This document shows, piece by piece, positions 23,063-33,051 of a stretch of 64,000 nt of DNA. The translations under genes were made by a program, and so were the position numbers. The notes beneath the pieces were generated by a model. The model saw nothing but the letters and a program-made list of their open reading frames with translations, searched no databases and had not been told where the DNA came from. The stretch is from Pyropia yezoensis (Eukaryota; Rhodophyta; Bangiophyceae; Bangiales; Bangiaceae): positions 31,410,894-31,474,893 of the forward strand of contig CM020618.1 of the NCBI GenBank assembly GCA_009829735.1, given 5' to 3'. Each line of letters opens with the position of its first letter. Within the stretch, counting starts at the first letter, position 1.

Positions 23063-23230
23063 CCACGTCCATCCCAACGCCCCAAGTATTCATTCGAAGA
23101 TGCCACGTCTGGCAAGTGGCGGCCTGTGAGTGGAGTGCCCATTTACAAACCTGGTGCCCCAACCGATCCGGATGGACTTATGTACAACGGCGTCAACGGG
23201 CGATACACAATTGGGCACCAACACAAATAG
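23063..23230 (+). CDS. Short protein-like open frame (55 codons), unidentified
   Basis: After a TAA at 23060-23062 the frame reads PKYSFEDATSGKWRPVSG, VPIYKPGAPTDPDGLMYN, GVNGRYTIGHQHK and stops. The composition (Gly, Pro, Tyr, Asp, no homopolymer bias) is unlike the surrounding low-complexity frames and looks like the C-terminus of a real protein. It has no ATG at its start, so it would be a last exon or a remnant. I do not recognise it. A TTTTAAAAAATG tract follows. Confidence 0.3.
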   Translation, partial: PRPSQRPKYSFEDATSGKWRPVSGVPIYKPGAPTDPDGLMYNGVNGRYTIGHQHK

Positions 23231-23527
23231 CGACGTTCCCCTGTGTTCCGTTTTTTTTAAAAAATGTAGATCGTGGCTGCCTGGCTTGTTGCGTGTATCG
23301 AGAGCACGCTGTCAACCGACCGGCTTTCGAAGCGCTTGTCTGTTGTTGCATGGCTGTATGGTGTGATACGTCGGTGATCACGCGCGATCATCGCCGGTCA
23401 GGGGCGATCATGGACGATCCAGAAGCGGTCGTCCCTGGTCAATTTTATTGAGACGGAGCCTTCGGCGCGCCACGACGCAGCCGTGGCGGGCCGCGTGCCC
23501 ATGTCGGCGTGCGTATGAATCCCAACC

Positions 23528-23760
23528 TCAGCGATAGCAGCCCGCCGCGGCCTGCCATTGGTGGCGCGTGGCCGAGCATGCTCCTCCACGCCCCCCCAGT
23601 CCCTGAGAAATATTTGGTGATCGTTTCCAGCAGTCGTTGAATCGTGCGTGTGTGGCGCTCAGGCTGGTCTCCTGAGCGGGTACCGGCCAGTAGCGGCAAC
23701 AACGCCGAACCGTCAACGCCCCCGCACTCCTATCGTGTGCGCTGCGCGCACCCGCAGGGG
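23528..23760 (-). mobile_element. Possible integrase remnant of another Ty3 element
   Basis: A minus-strand stretch reads RSGDQPERHTRTIQRLLETI, which resembles the block around the last acidic residue of Ty3 integrases (DGQSERTNRTIE). No other part of such an element is visible nearby. An eroded fossil, if it is one. Confidence 0.3.
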
Positions 23761-24109
23761 TGCATGGAGCCCGCCCACTGGGCAAGTGCTTGGCACGACG
23801 CGGGAGTGGCGGCGTAAGCCATCGCTTGGACGCCTCCCGTTGGCGCCTGGACGCTTTCCCGGGAGCGTCTGGCGCCGCCGGGTCGTCTACCACAGGCGGG
23901 TGGGGAGGAGGGCGAAGGCGAGGGGGGGCTGGCGCCCAGGGCAACCGCCCCACGTAGGCCTACAGCGCCAGGGCGGTGTGTGTCGCGCCGCCCGCGCCAC
24001 AATAACCGCCGTTCGCGGCCAGCGGGAGGGTGGCTGGCTTTGAGAGAGTCGTTGCCGAACGTGGGCGCGCAGAAGACTCGCTTGGCGGCTGCCCCCTTTT
24101 GTGTGTGGT
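23761..24109. other. No gene recognised
   Basis: GC-rich sequence leading into the G-rich satellite; frames are Gly, Arg and Pro-rich only. Confidence 0.4.
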
Positions 24110-24735
24110 GGTTGGGGGGGGTTGGGCGATCCGCCCATTGGCAGGACCAGGGGGCGCCGGATTGGCGGATGGGCGGGGGGGGGCGGGGGAGGCAGCGCCT
24201 GGAGGGGGGGGGTGTGCGCTGGATGGTGGATCGCGCTGTGCCCCCCCCCACCTGGAATGTGCAGGAGGCGTGGGGAGCGCCCTCCACCGCCCAGCGCTTT
24301 GTTCGAGGGGGGGAGGACACTACGCGGGATGAGGGGGCGCCGGATCGGCGGGAGGGTGCCGGATTGGCGGGGGGGTGGGGGGGGTGCGCGGGAAGGCACT
24401 TCTAGGGGGGGGCGTGCGTAGGTTAGATTGTGTGTTGCGCTGTGCCCCTCCCATCTGAACGGGGCAGGTGACGTGGGGTGCGGCCCCCTTCCCGCTCAAC
24501 GCTTGATTATGAGGGGGGGGGACACCCCGCAGGACGAGGGGGGGGCCGATTGGCGGGGGGTCGGGGAGGGTGGCGCGATAGAGCGCCCCTGGGGGGGGGA
24601 GTGAGTAAGTTGCAACGTGGGTCGCGCTGTGCACCCCCTCCTCGAACTGGGCAGGAGGGGTGGGGGGCGCCCCCCCACCCACCCAGCCCTTGACCTGAGA
24701 GGAGGGGCACCCCCCTGGATCGCTTTCTGAGGGGG
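24110..24735. repeat. Three degenerate G-rich tandem units of about 190-205 bp
   Basis: The anchor GCGCTGTGC recurs at 24233, 24437 and 24624, each time followed by a C-rich run and then GNGCAGG, and each unit has GATTGGCGG-like and GGGGGGG segments upstream. The units differ by many substitutions and by length of G runs, so the array is old. Confidence 0.7.
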
Positions 24736-25030
24736 GAGGAGGGCCCGTGGCGTGTTCACCAGGCGCGTCCCCCCCGTGCAGCCCGGTCAGAGGGGGGGGG
24801 GTGCCGCCCCCCGACTTGAGCGGAGGGGTGGCGCGCCGTCCTGTGCGGCAAGTGCGACCCGTTTCCCTTCGCCGTGATCGCCGTCCCCTTCCCGCCCGCG
24901 CCAACCTGCCCGCGCGCTCTCTTCTTTCCTGCGTGCGGCCCCTGCCTGGCTTCGCCCGGTGCGGGGCTCGCTGCCTTATCACGCGCGCCGTCACTCACGC
25001 ATACCACCACCAGCCACCCTTTCCGCCCGC
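24736..25030. other. 5' flank of the PIF/Harbinger ORF1 gene
   Basis: GC-rich, no gene. It leads to the ATG at 25031 and would be leader or promoter of ORF1. Confidence 0.35.
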
Positions 25031-27241
25031 TATGAGCCACCGTTACGACGACGGCGTCCGGCACGCCGCGAGCAGCAAGCGGCCGCTGCGAGACCCCCGC
25101 GGCCCCGATGCGGATGAGTGGGGCCGTTGGGGAGGCCCCCCGCCCCCGCCCCCTCCCGTGTGCTCCTTCCAATGCCATATGGGCTATGTGTGCCCCTGCC
25201 CGCCAGCGCGCTCGCTCTGGCCTTCTTGAGAGGCGGGACCCACCGATACCCGCCGCTCACCACGGCCTCATCTTCGCAGCCCTCCTTCGTACCCCGAATC
25301 TCCGCGGGCGCCGGCGCGCCGCCCTCTCTGGGAGCTGGTCGGGGCGGCTTAGATCGCCCCACCCCGCCCCACCGCTGCATTACTGCGAGGAAGCTGACGA
25401 CGAGAACGGTTGGCCGCCCCCGCCCCCCCCTGCCAACGACGAGGCCCTTCTGCCGCCGCAGCGGCAGCGTACCTGCGTCGGCTGGTCGCCAACGTAGCGA
25501 CCTGCAGGGGGGACAAGACACTTGGGTCCGCCCGCCGTCCGTCGTGCTTCCCCTCCGCCGCCGTCGCAGCAGTGTGGTCGCTACCACAACGACGGACGCG
25601 GCAAAAACCCGCGCTACCACCCGCATTAGGGAGTGGCCTCGACGCCGCCGCCACCGCCGCCGCCCGCGCCGCCGCTCCTTCCGCGCGGCCCGCCCCCGCC
25701 GCCCAACTGCCGTGGGGATGACGCTGACGACCGCCCTCGTCGCCCTGACGGGCGACCCCCGCGCCCCCCGCCGCGCTACCAGCGTCCGTAACATGGGCAC
25801 GCAATGAAGTTGCCCCAGTGAGGAGCTCGAAGTGCTCTGCAAGGGGCTTTTGGCTGTGAGCAACGAACCTATTAAGGGGACCGACCAGAGGAGCGTTGAG
25901 TTTTGGGCGGCTGTGTCAGAGGCATACGACGAAGCGGTGCTGGAGTATGCGGACTGTGTGGCGCGGACGGTAAGCGCGGTGAAGAAGGTGATGGACAAGC
26001 CCAAAAAGGGGGTGAGCGCATTTGCGTCCTCCTCGCTGACCGTGCAGCGGATGGACCTGACTGGCAGAACGGATGAGGCGATGATCCTTTTGGGGGTTCT
26101 TGCCCACAGCAAGGAGAAGCTCGTCTATGCAGCGATCCAGGCCCACCAGCGTCGTATTGACCTGACAGCCACTGCGGCGGACAAGCGCAAACACAACCAC
26201 CTGGAGATTGGGTGCCATGCTGGAGGGTGATGCGGGGATACGACAAGTGGAGTGGGGCAGCTGGGGCTTTTGCCGAAGGCCTCTCCGGTGGTGAGAGCAG
26301 CGACAGCGATAGCGACGCCGACGACCACTCTGCCGATGTCAGGGACAGCGGCAGTGGATCTGCACGCAGTGCAGGCGCTGCACGCGCAAGTGCCGGCGGT
26401 GTTACTGGAGGTACTAGTGGTGCTGCGGGAACTGGAGCTGCGGGTCGTGCGGTGGGTGCTGGACGGGGATCTGCGACTGGCAAGTCCCCGCGCGCCGGCC
26501 GCCCATTTGAGCGCCGCCCCATGGGCACCAAGGCGGCCAAGCGGCAAAAAGCTGAGGAGCTGAGCATGTCCAGGGAGATGAAGGCCAGCACGGCCGCTCC
26601 GGAGGCTTTTGCCGACGCCTCCCAGGAGCGGTCCTCTGTCTGACTTTTAAACCTACCTGAGATGCGGTTTACTAAGGAGGCGAATATGTTCCGCCGGGCC
26701 AAGGCCTGCGCTGCATTGGCCGCCTCTGGAATCCCTATGAACGAGAGAGCTCCTGCTGCTGTTGCTACAGCTACCCCTGCAGGACCGGCAGTGTTCGAGA
26801 TCGAAGACGACGAGTAAGAGCAGCCACCCGCGCCACCTCCCCAGGTCCCGCCCGTTTGGGAGTCACGCCCACTGTCCGGAGCCCCTGCTAATGAAGCTCC
26901 TGCTTCTGATGGACCTGATCCGGCCGCATCTCCGGGCACTGAAGCTGATGGACCCGTCGCCACATAAGCTCCCCTACCCTCTGCAATTGACGGACTTTCT
27001 GCGGCCGTGCCGCAGGCCTCTGTACCCCCGACACCGGCGGCTGTGCCGATGAAGCGGACGCGTGGGACCGAGTCTCAGCAGCGCAAAGCCGCCACAGCTG
27101 AGAACGCCTCAACCGCGCGCTTATTACCACCCTGCCCCTCTCTGAGGACGAGCCCGACTACCCTCCTTTCTCTCGCCCCCCGCAACAATTGCAGGACATG
27201 TCCTCCGGTTCATCCGCCAGCAGCGACTCGCACTGCACCTA
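25031..27241 (+). pseudogene. PIF/Harbinger ORF1: SANT/Myb-like DNA-binding protein, degenerate
   Basis: ATG at 25031 opens MSHRYDDGVRHAASSKRPLR, followed by Pro-rich disordered sequence. A trihelix/SANT-like domain is clear at 25840-26220: LEVLCKGLLAVSNEPIKGTD, QRSVEFWAAVSEAYDEAV, then a basic helix ending KKGVSAFASSS. Then come an acidic Ser/Asp stretch near 26300, an Ala/Gly-rich stretch, a nuclear-signal-like GTKAAKRQKAEEL near 26540, FTKEANMFRRAKACAALAAS at 26670, and an acidic tail ending SSASSDSHCT-stop at 27241. ORF1 proteins of PIF/Harbinger elements bind DNA and help the transposase enter the nucleus. The frame is broken: in-frame stops before the domain (for example TAA near 25790), at 26641-26643, after EDDE near 26814, and at 26968, with frame changes near 25820, 26210 and 27120. 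It faces the transposase at 29242-30692. Confidence 0.65.
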
Positions 27242-27616
27242 GCGCTGCACTTTCTTTTGTTCTCTTGCTCTGTTTGGGATTTTTGTGACGACTATGTACT
27301 TGCTGTTCCTGGTGTACCTGTGATACGAGTGGCAGCCATTGGACCTGTTGTAGCTTGAGTATTGGCTGCGCATGAGCAAATGATTTTTTTGGCCCCATTC
27401 GACAGGGGCTTTCTTTTTTTCCTACCCACCTTGTCAACCAGGGAAACCACAGCTTCGCGAGCGATCGCGAAGGAACCGCAGCCTCGCGAGGCCGAAGGCA
27501 AATTGTGTGGATCTGAGCTTATGCATGGTTTTCTCCGCCCAGTACATATGTACTTGATGCCGCGAACGGGCAGCCCAGCGCCTGGACTCTGTCCCCGCCC
27601 CTATGCGATACAACCT

Positions 27617-27820
27617 CCTGGTAGCGTGGCGTCAGCCCGCGTCTGCTGGCCGGCAGGGTGAGGTCGCCGCCAATGCTCGCGTACTGCTGCTTCCCCCAGG
27701 CACCCCTCACCAGCCCCTCCTGGTATCGTGGCGACAGCCCGCGTCTGCTGGCCAGCAGCGTGAGGTCGCCGCCAATGCTCGCGTACTGCTGCCCCCCCCA
27801 GGCCCCCCTCACCAGCCCCG
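27617..27820. repeat. Two 102-bp tandem repeats
   Basis: Units start CCTGGTA at 27617 and 27719 and both contain GCGTCTGCTGGCC, GAGGTCGCCGCCAATGCTCG and CGTACTGCTGC. They differ at about ten positions. Read on the minus strand each encodes 34 residues (QQYASIGGDLTL core). Confidence 0.85.
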
Positions 27821-27889
27821 CCCCAAATTTTCCATCCGTCATCTGCTCCGCGCCCGTCCCCCTCTTTCCGCCTGGCTACTGTCTTTCAG

Positions 27890-28191
27890 GACCTTTAGGC
27901 CCGCCTGGCTACGGCGGGACCGGTGATCAGCATACAGATCATTTATTTTTAAACTGTTTCGGCGCGGCAGCGCCCATCCAGGCCGCCTGGCTACGGTCTT
28001 TCTGGAGGTCCTTTCGGCCCGCCTGGCTACGGTCGTCAAGGACCTTTAGGCCCGACTGGCTACGGCGGGACCGATGATCAGCATACCGATAATTTATTAT
28101 TAAACTGTTCCGGTGCGGCAGCGCCCATCCAGGCCGTCTGGCTACGGTCCCTTTCGAGGTCCTTTTCGGCCCGCCTGGCTACAGTCTTCCA
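27890..28191. repeat. Two 151-bp tandem repeats built on a shorter CCGCCTGGCTACGG word
   Basis: Units start GACCTTTAGG at 27890 and 28041 and share GATCAGCATAC, TTTAAACTGTT or its variant, GCGGCAGCGCCCATCCAGGC and GAGGTCCTTTCGG. The word CCTGGCTAC occurs seven or eight times between 27868 and 28182. Confidence 0.85.
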
Positions 28192-29241
28192 TGACCAGCG
28201 TTCTTGGCGCCGCGCGGAGCACGGAAACAACAACGTCGAGTGTGCAGCTACTATGTGAGGTAAGGGGGAGGTGCATATGCAGCGCAGGGAAGCTGGAAGC
28301 GCATGCTGCAGCGCGGGGGTGGCTTGCGGGGTACTGTGGAGACTGGAATTGGCCCACAAGAATAAAACAGCTATAAAGTGCGCCGGGCGGGGGGCGGAGG
28401 TGGCGGGGACGGCGGTGGCTAGGTAGCCTAGTTGGAGCACACCTGACAACCACGTTAAAGAACTGGGGTTCAGTCACAGACACATCTCTTTTTCCAAACA
28501 CCCTCAATATACACCTCTTGAGCACACATCCCATTGGCTGTTGTACCTTCGCGAATCCGCACACTACCTTCGCGAGCTCTTGCGAAGGAAGTCGGAGATC
28601 CGCGATGCTGTGGTTTCCACATCTCACCTTGTCCCTTTGTCTTGTCAGCCCAATAACCAATCCTCAGCTCAAAGGAGTCGCTCTTGCCCACATGCGGGAC
28701 CGACTGAGGGGGGGACGGTGTCCGCACCAAAATTCGTGGAAGGGGGCAGGCGGGAGTCACTTGGTCTGGGTGGGCGGGGAAAAGTGGCGGCACGTGCCGT
28801 GGCCGGCTTGGGCGACCACGTAAGTGTCTGATTGTATGCCGACGTGTGAGGCGCGTGACAGGGAGAGTGGAGGCGTCCGATGAAGGGGGGGAGGGATTAT
28901 GCTGATGACCACCACGCGTGCCGGGGGCGGCAGTGCCTGCTGTGCGACCGGCCGCTCGGCGGTCGCGCTACAATAATACTTGGGGACAACCGCCGCCTGT
29001 TGGTCCATCTCTCTCCGCTCTTTTTTGGCACTGGCCGCCCTACACTCACGTATATAGTTAAGTCAGGCCGCTGACTCTATCATGGCGCACTGCTTTCAAG
29101 AAGCTAGCGCTTTCTTATACTTTTGTACTATACTACCCCAGCTCTGCGGTACGGCGATGTATTCCAGGGGAAAAAAAAATCTTGCCCAACGGTGAAAAAA
29201 AATCCTTTGCTCTTGTACCATGTTCACCTCACAAGTAATAC

Positions 29242-30692
29242 TCAAAGGTAGCGCTCCAGAAGCACTGCGCGCTCCTTGAAGATGTCGGCCGCTAGCTCAC
29301 TGCGCAAAGCCACGTGCGCGGTCTGCTTCCGCACCTCCCCCCACGCCTGCGCAGCCCGCCAAAAAGAGTCCACAGGCAGCTGCCCCAGCCGCTGAACGGC
29401 GGGGGGAAAGTGCGCCAGAGGAGGAAGCCCCCGGTCAGCACCACCGCCCGGGTGCCCCAACCCCGGCAGCAGCACTACCGGCGCCCCCCATCCCCGCCAC
29501 CCCCCCAGCATCTCTCATGCGTGCTCGCCGAAGAGACAAATACCCGCCCCGACGTACCTCCGTTACCATGTTGTGCAAAAAGGCCACGGCCTTGGCAACT
29601 ACCGTGATCCGCGCGACGGTGGCGTCGCGCGCAGGATGAAGGGCAATACGCCAGGGTGCGGTCAAAACAGCATACAGCCTCTCCACGTCCCTCCTCAGCG
29701 CCTCCTGCAAACGGTTAAAGATCCACTTCTTGTCCGTGTCTGGGTTGGCATACACCTGCACAAAAAAAACATAGTTGGGATAGATCTTGTCAGTGCGGTA
29801 GTACAGAAGCGTGCGAGTGACTCCATTGGCGGTAAAGGGCCGGTCGCGTGGCGGCCACAACCCCGCCGTGACGTCGTGGTACAGCGGCGACTGCTGCATA
29901 GCGTTGATGCCGGTCATGCTGCCGTGCAAACCAGCAAAAAGATGCGAGATGTACAGGTACTCGTCGCAAATGGTCTCCATGAAGATTGATCTGCGCCCCT
30001 CACGGTTCTGAAAGAGCCCCTGCATGCGCTTCGGGCACGCCCGCCACTTCCAATACGAGCAGCCAAGTGACCCAATACAGCCTGGTACGCCCCGCTCCGC
30101 GCTCCGCTTCAGCAAGATCGGCAGCTTCTCCGCGTTCGGCTGCCGCAAGTAGTTTGGCCCAAAGATATCCACAATGTAATACACCCGGTCACGCACAGCA
30201 TTGTCCACCGTCGAGCGAGAAATGCGGCAATATTCGTCCGGACGATCGGTTGACTCCCCATGCGCAAGCACCCGAAAAGCGGCGACCAGCTTTTGCAGCG
30301 GGTGCGCGCACGGTCGGCCAGTAGCATCAATAGTCTGTGTAAACCCAGGCTGATCCTTCACAGCCTGGTATACACGCACAAGCACACTCCGCAGCACCTG
30401 AAAGCGGCGCTCAAAGTCATCCTCGTCGAACACCGGCGGGTTTCCAGACACCCCAAAGTAATCAATCAGAATCCCACGCAACCCCCTCCCACAGTTCCGA
30501 AGCTTATGAGGCCGACGCGCCACGACACGTCCACGAAAGAGACGGATGCGGCCAACTAGGGCACCATGGTTGCGCACCTGCTAGTGGTGCAGAAGAGTCA
30601 TATGTGCAGCAACAGCTTCTGCCAAGCCCATGTCCTCCGAGTCCGCCAGCACAGCCTCAACGTCCATGGCCAGCGGGTCCAGCTCGGCCATG
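29242..30692 (-). pseudogene. PIF/Harbinger (Plant_tran type) transposase lacking two catalytic Asp
   Basis: From ATG at 30692 (MAELDPLAMDVEAVLADSED) the frame runs to a TAG at 30581-30583 and, in the same phase, onward for 380 codons. The core matches plant-type PIF transposases: FGPNYLRQPNAEKLPILL, GCIGSLGCSYWKWRACPKRM, HLFAGLHGSMTGINAMQQSP, then YPNYVFFVQVY, RRDVERLYAVL and AVAFLHNMVTE. Relatives have Asp in the GSxDC motif and Asn-Asp in GSxNDIN; here these are Gly and Thr-Gly, so two of the three metal-binding acids are gone while the Glu in DVERL remains. The tail (AWGEVRKQTAHVALRSELAA to ERYL-stop at 29242) lies in another phase after a Gly-rich stretch near 29480. One stop, one shift and lost catalysis make it a dead transposase, though long stretches are well kept. 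It converges on ORF1 at 25031-27241. Confidence 0.85.
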
Positions 30693-31286
30693 ATGCGAGG
30701 GTGGGAAAAGCGAGGAGCAGAAGAGGGACTGTCGCGACGATGGTGGCGGTTGTGGGGACGGTGGTCACGACGATAGACCCCCAACCCGCCCCCACCGTAT
30801 CAGTGTCTGCTGCACGCCGCCCTCGACCGGTCCGCTCGACGAATGAAAAAAATCGACTCCCGCGCTCCCTGCGGTGGCGTCTTGCAGTCCCCCCCCCCAC
30901 TCCCGCCAACTGTATGCCCCACGGCCAATCAGAATACGTCGTGTCCCCCGCTCGCTGGGGAGGGGGCCAGAACGCAACCAATCGCCCCACAATATCGGCG
31001 CCCCACGTGGGCGCCCTGCTCTCCACGCGAGCGGCCCTGCAGCAGCGGGCAGTAAAGTGGCCTCCTGGAGGCGGGTTACAGGGGGCTGCCCGCCGGACGT
31101 CGTCGACCCAGCGGCCTCGCGACACCTGGCGCACCAGACCCCCCCCCTTCCACGTACACTGCAGAAGCCAGATCCGCCAGCGATCGAGTAGCGGTCGTCA
31201 ACGATCTTGCCACGCTAGAAAGATATTGAACACGTTGCCTGTTCGACCACGATCGGACACGTTGGCGAGCCCCGACCAGCGTGCGA
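30693..31286. other. Upstream region of transposase 2
   Basis: GC-rich, no gene recognised. ATTGG boxes occur on both strands (for example near 30930 and 30980). The outer end of the transposon may lie in here, but no terminal inverted repeat matching the 25-kb side was found. Confidence 0.35.
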
Positions 31287-31356
31287 GAATGGGGAATGGG
31301 GATGGGGTTACCCCATTTCCGACAAGAATGGGGTAACCCCATTCCCATTCCCCATC
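31287..31356. repeat. Palindrome with GGGGTTACCCC arms
   Basis: GAATGGGGAATGGGGATGGG then GTTACCCCATT pairs with AATGGGGTAACCCCATTCCC then ATTCCCCATC, with about three mismatches over 30 bases and a loop of 8-9 bases. Each arm also contains its own ATGGGGTTACCCCAT palindrome. Confidence 0.85.
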
Positions 31357-31647
31357 CGTGCCCAAACCAGGGATGAAAACTGGGAGGGGTTACTTGAAAT
31401 GGGTTGTGTTGAATGCGATCCAGAAACAGCGAGATGGGGTTGTTCGCACCACCGTGTGACCCACTGCAATACTTGCAATCTCCAGACCAGAGATTTGATG
31501 CCGTTTCAAGCCGTTTTAACGTCCAATTACGTGCCACGTTGCGATATTGTGAATGGGATTTACGACGGTAGCTGTGCTCTGAAAGGCCCAGTACGAGCGG
31601 CACCTTTTCGCGACGATGGCTTGGGCCGATGGCACGTGGCACCACAT

Positions 31648-31743
31648 CGAGTTTGTGGCAGTGGCCGGCGCCGACTGCACGTGTGCCTCAGGGGCCAATC
31701 AGATCATGCCACGCACTGCCACAAGCTCACTGCCACAAACTCG
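31648..31743. repeat. Perfect 16-bp inverted repeat
   Basis: CGAGTTTGTGGCAGTG at 31648-31663 and CACTGCCACAAACTCG at 31728-31743 are exact complements around a 64-base loop. The right arm is preceded by a near copy (CACTGCCACAAGCT). Confidence 0.9.
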
Positions 31744-31850
31744 ACCGGGTTCCAAAGTGCCTCTTATAGCATGCCACGCCCCTTGCATCCTCCTCAAAAA
31801 GAAAAAAGAAACGAAAGACACAAAAGAAAGTGTCCGGATAAAGTAGTATC

Positions 31851-32990
31851 CAGTCAATGTGATAAATTCTCATAATATGCGATGTACTCTCGTCTTGTGC
31901 CCCACCACGGGTCCGAAGTGCAGGTCGGACGATCTTAGCATGAGAGCTCCACATGCTTGCAGTTCATGCTACAGACCGTTGTGCTTCCCACATCCGGTGC
32001 TCCACGTTCATGTGTTTTTCATAGGAAAAAACCGGACAGTGCCCGTGTAGAGATGGTCGATGGCAATACGAGTACAGTATACATGTTATGTGCGAGCAAG
32101 CCGCCTATTGGAAAACGTACAGCGTTGTCTTTTAACTTGACGCGGTTGGGCCACCACGGCGCGCCCATGGCATGCAAGCTATGTCATCAAGTGCGTTTTC
32201 TCACCAACTCAGGTCCGTCGTGATGCAGGTGCCTGATCGACTGCAGTGATGAGTGTACATACGGCCTTGTGACCCCTGCTGCACTCATTGTCCTCTATTT
32301 GGCCACAGTTTCTCCAGCCCAGGGCCTCACAGGTGGCTCATGGAAGCCCTTGAGACAGAAGTACCCTTTTTTGTTTATGGATGCTCCCGTTCTTCCATGT
32401 CCTGCTGTTTTGGCGGGGTGTCCCCTTGCTCCATACTGACCCCCTGGACACATGCTGGAACACTGGCAAGGCCACTTACGCATTCTCAGAGGCACACAGG
32501 GATGCTGGGGTACGGTTTGGAGCACACCAGTGCTCAGCCTTCACCTTTCTTCAGAGTGGGATGGGCAGTCCCTGAAAGACATGCTTTTCCCCAGCAAGAA
32601 AACAGAAGAAGCTCTCCAGGGCTACAAACCGGCAAAATCCACCCCGTTTTTTTTTGCGTGTACATGAAGAGGGTGAGTTGAGGAGGCTTCTGTGGTGTGT
32701 GTTTTCTATTGGAGGTGACTGGTCGTGTTGGAACCCCGGGGTAAGCGACGGATCTGCGGGTACCGTGAATAGCACCCGGCTGACGCCACTGCACGGGCAC
32801 TGTCCGGTTTTTTCCTATGAAAAACACATGAACGCGGAGCACATGATGTGGGAAGCACAACGGTCTGTAGCATGAACTGCAAGCATGCGGAGCTCTCATG
32901 CTAAAATCGTCCGACCTGTACTTCGGGGGGACCCGGATAGGGGCACAAGGTGGGTAGAAATCACATATTTTGATGATTTATCCCCTTGAC
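31851..32990. mobile_element. Non-autonomous TIR DNA transposon, about 1.14 kb with ~200-bp inverted repeats
   Basis: The left arm 31851-32050 and right arm 32785-32990 are inverted copies: both hold CAGGTCGGACGAT, TTAGCATGAGAGCTCC, ATGCTTGCAGTTCATGCTAC, AGACCGTTGTGCTTCCCACA and TTTTTCATAGGAAAAAACCG. The inner parts of the arms are over 90 percent identical by eye and the outer 70 bases are weaker. The 735-base middle has no recognised gene (frames of up to 140 codons on either strand look random). AGTCAA at the outer ends may mark the termini; no clear target duplication was found. Confidence 0.8.
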
Positions 32991-33051
32991 TCATTGGCCC
33001 CCAGCGTGCCCCGCCCAAAACGCGCCGCTCTCGGCCACGATCGCGCGCGCT

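Larger units (their letters stand above)
27242..29241. other. Non-coding interior between the two PIF/Harbinger genes
   Basis: Contains two sets of direct repeats (listed separately), an AATAAA and CTATAAAG at 28361-28378, and a pair of A9/A8 runs near 29170-29205. No gene recognised. Frames across the 102-bp repeats stay open on both strands because 102 is a multiple of three. Confidence 0.45.

Noticed and set aside
22784-23077. 97-codon minus frame with a signal-like start and Cys-rich body
   Set aside because: It overlaps the inverted repeat and an intron-like tract, with no family match. Too weak to list as a gene.
25030-26112. A 360-codon minus-strand frame opposite ORF1
   Set aside because: The plus strand has the SANT-like domain; the minus frame is an Arg/Ala-rich shadow caused by GC-rich codons.
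32253-32681. 142-codon frame in the middle of the 1.14-kb TIR element
   Set aside because: No transposase motifs and no consistent composition; overlapping frames on both strands are equally long.
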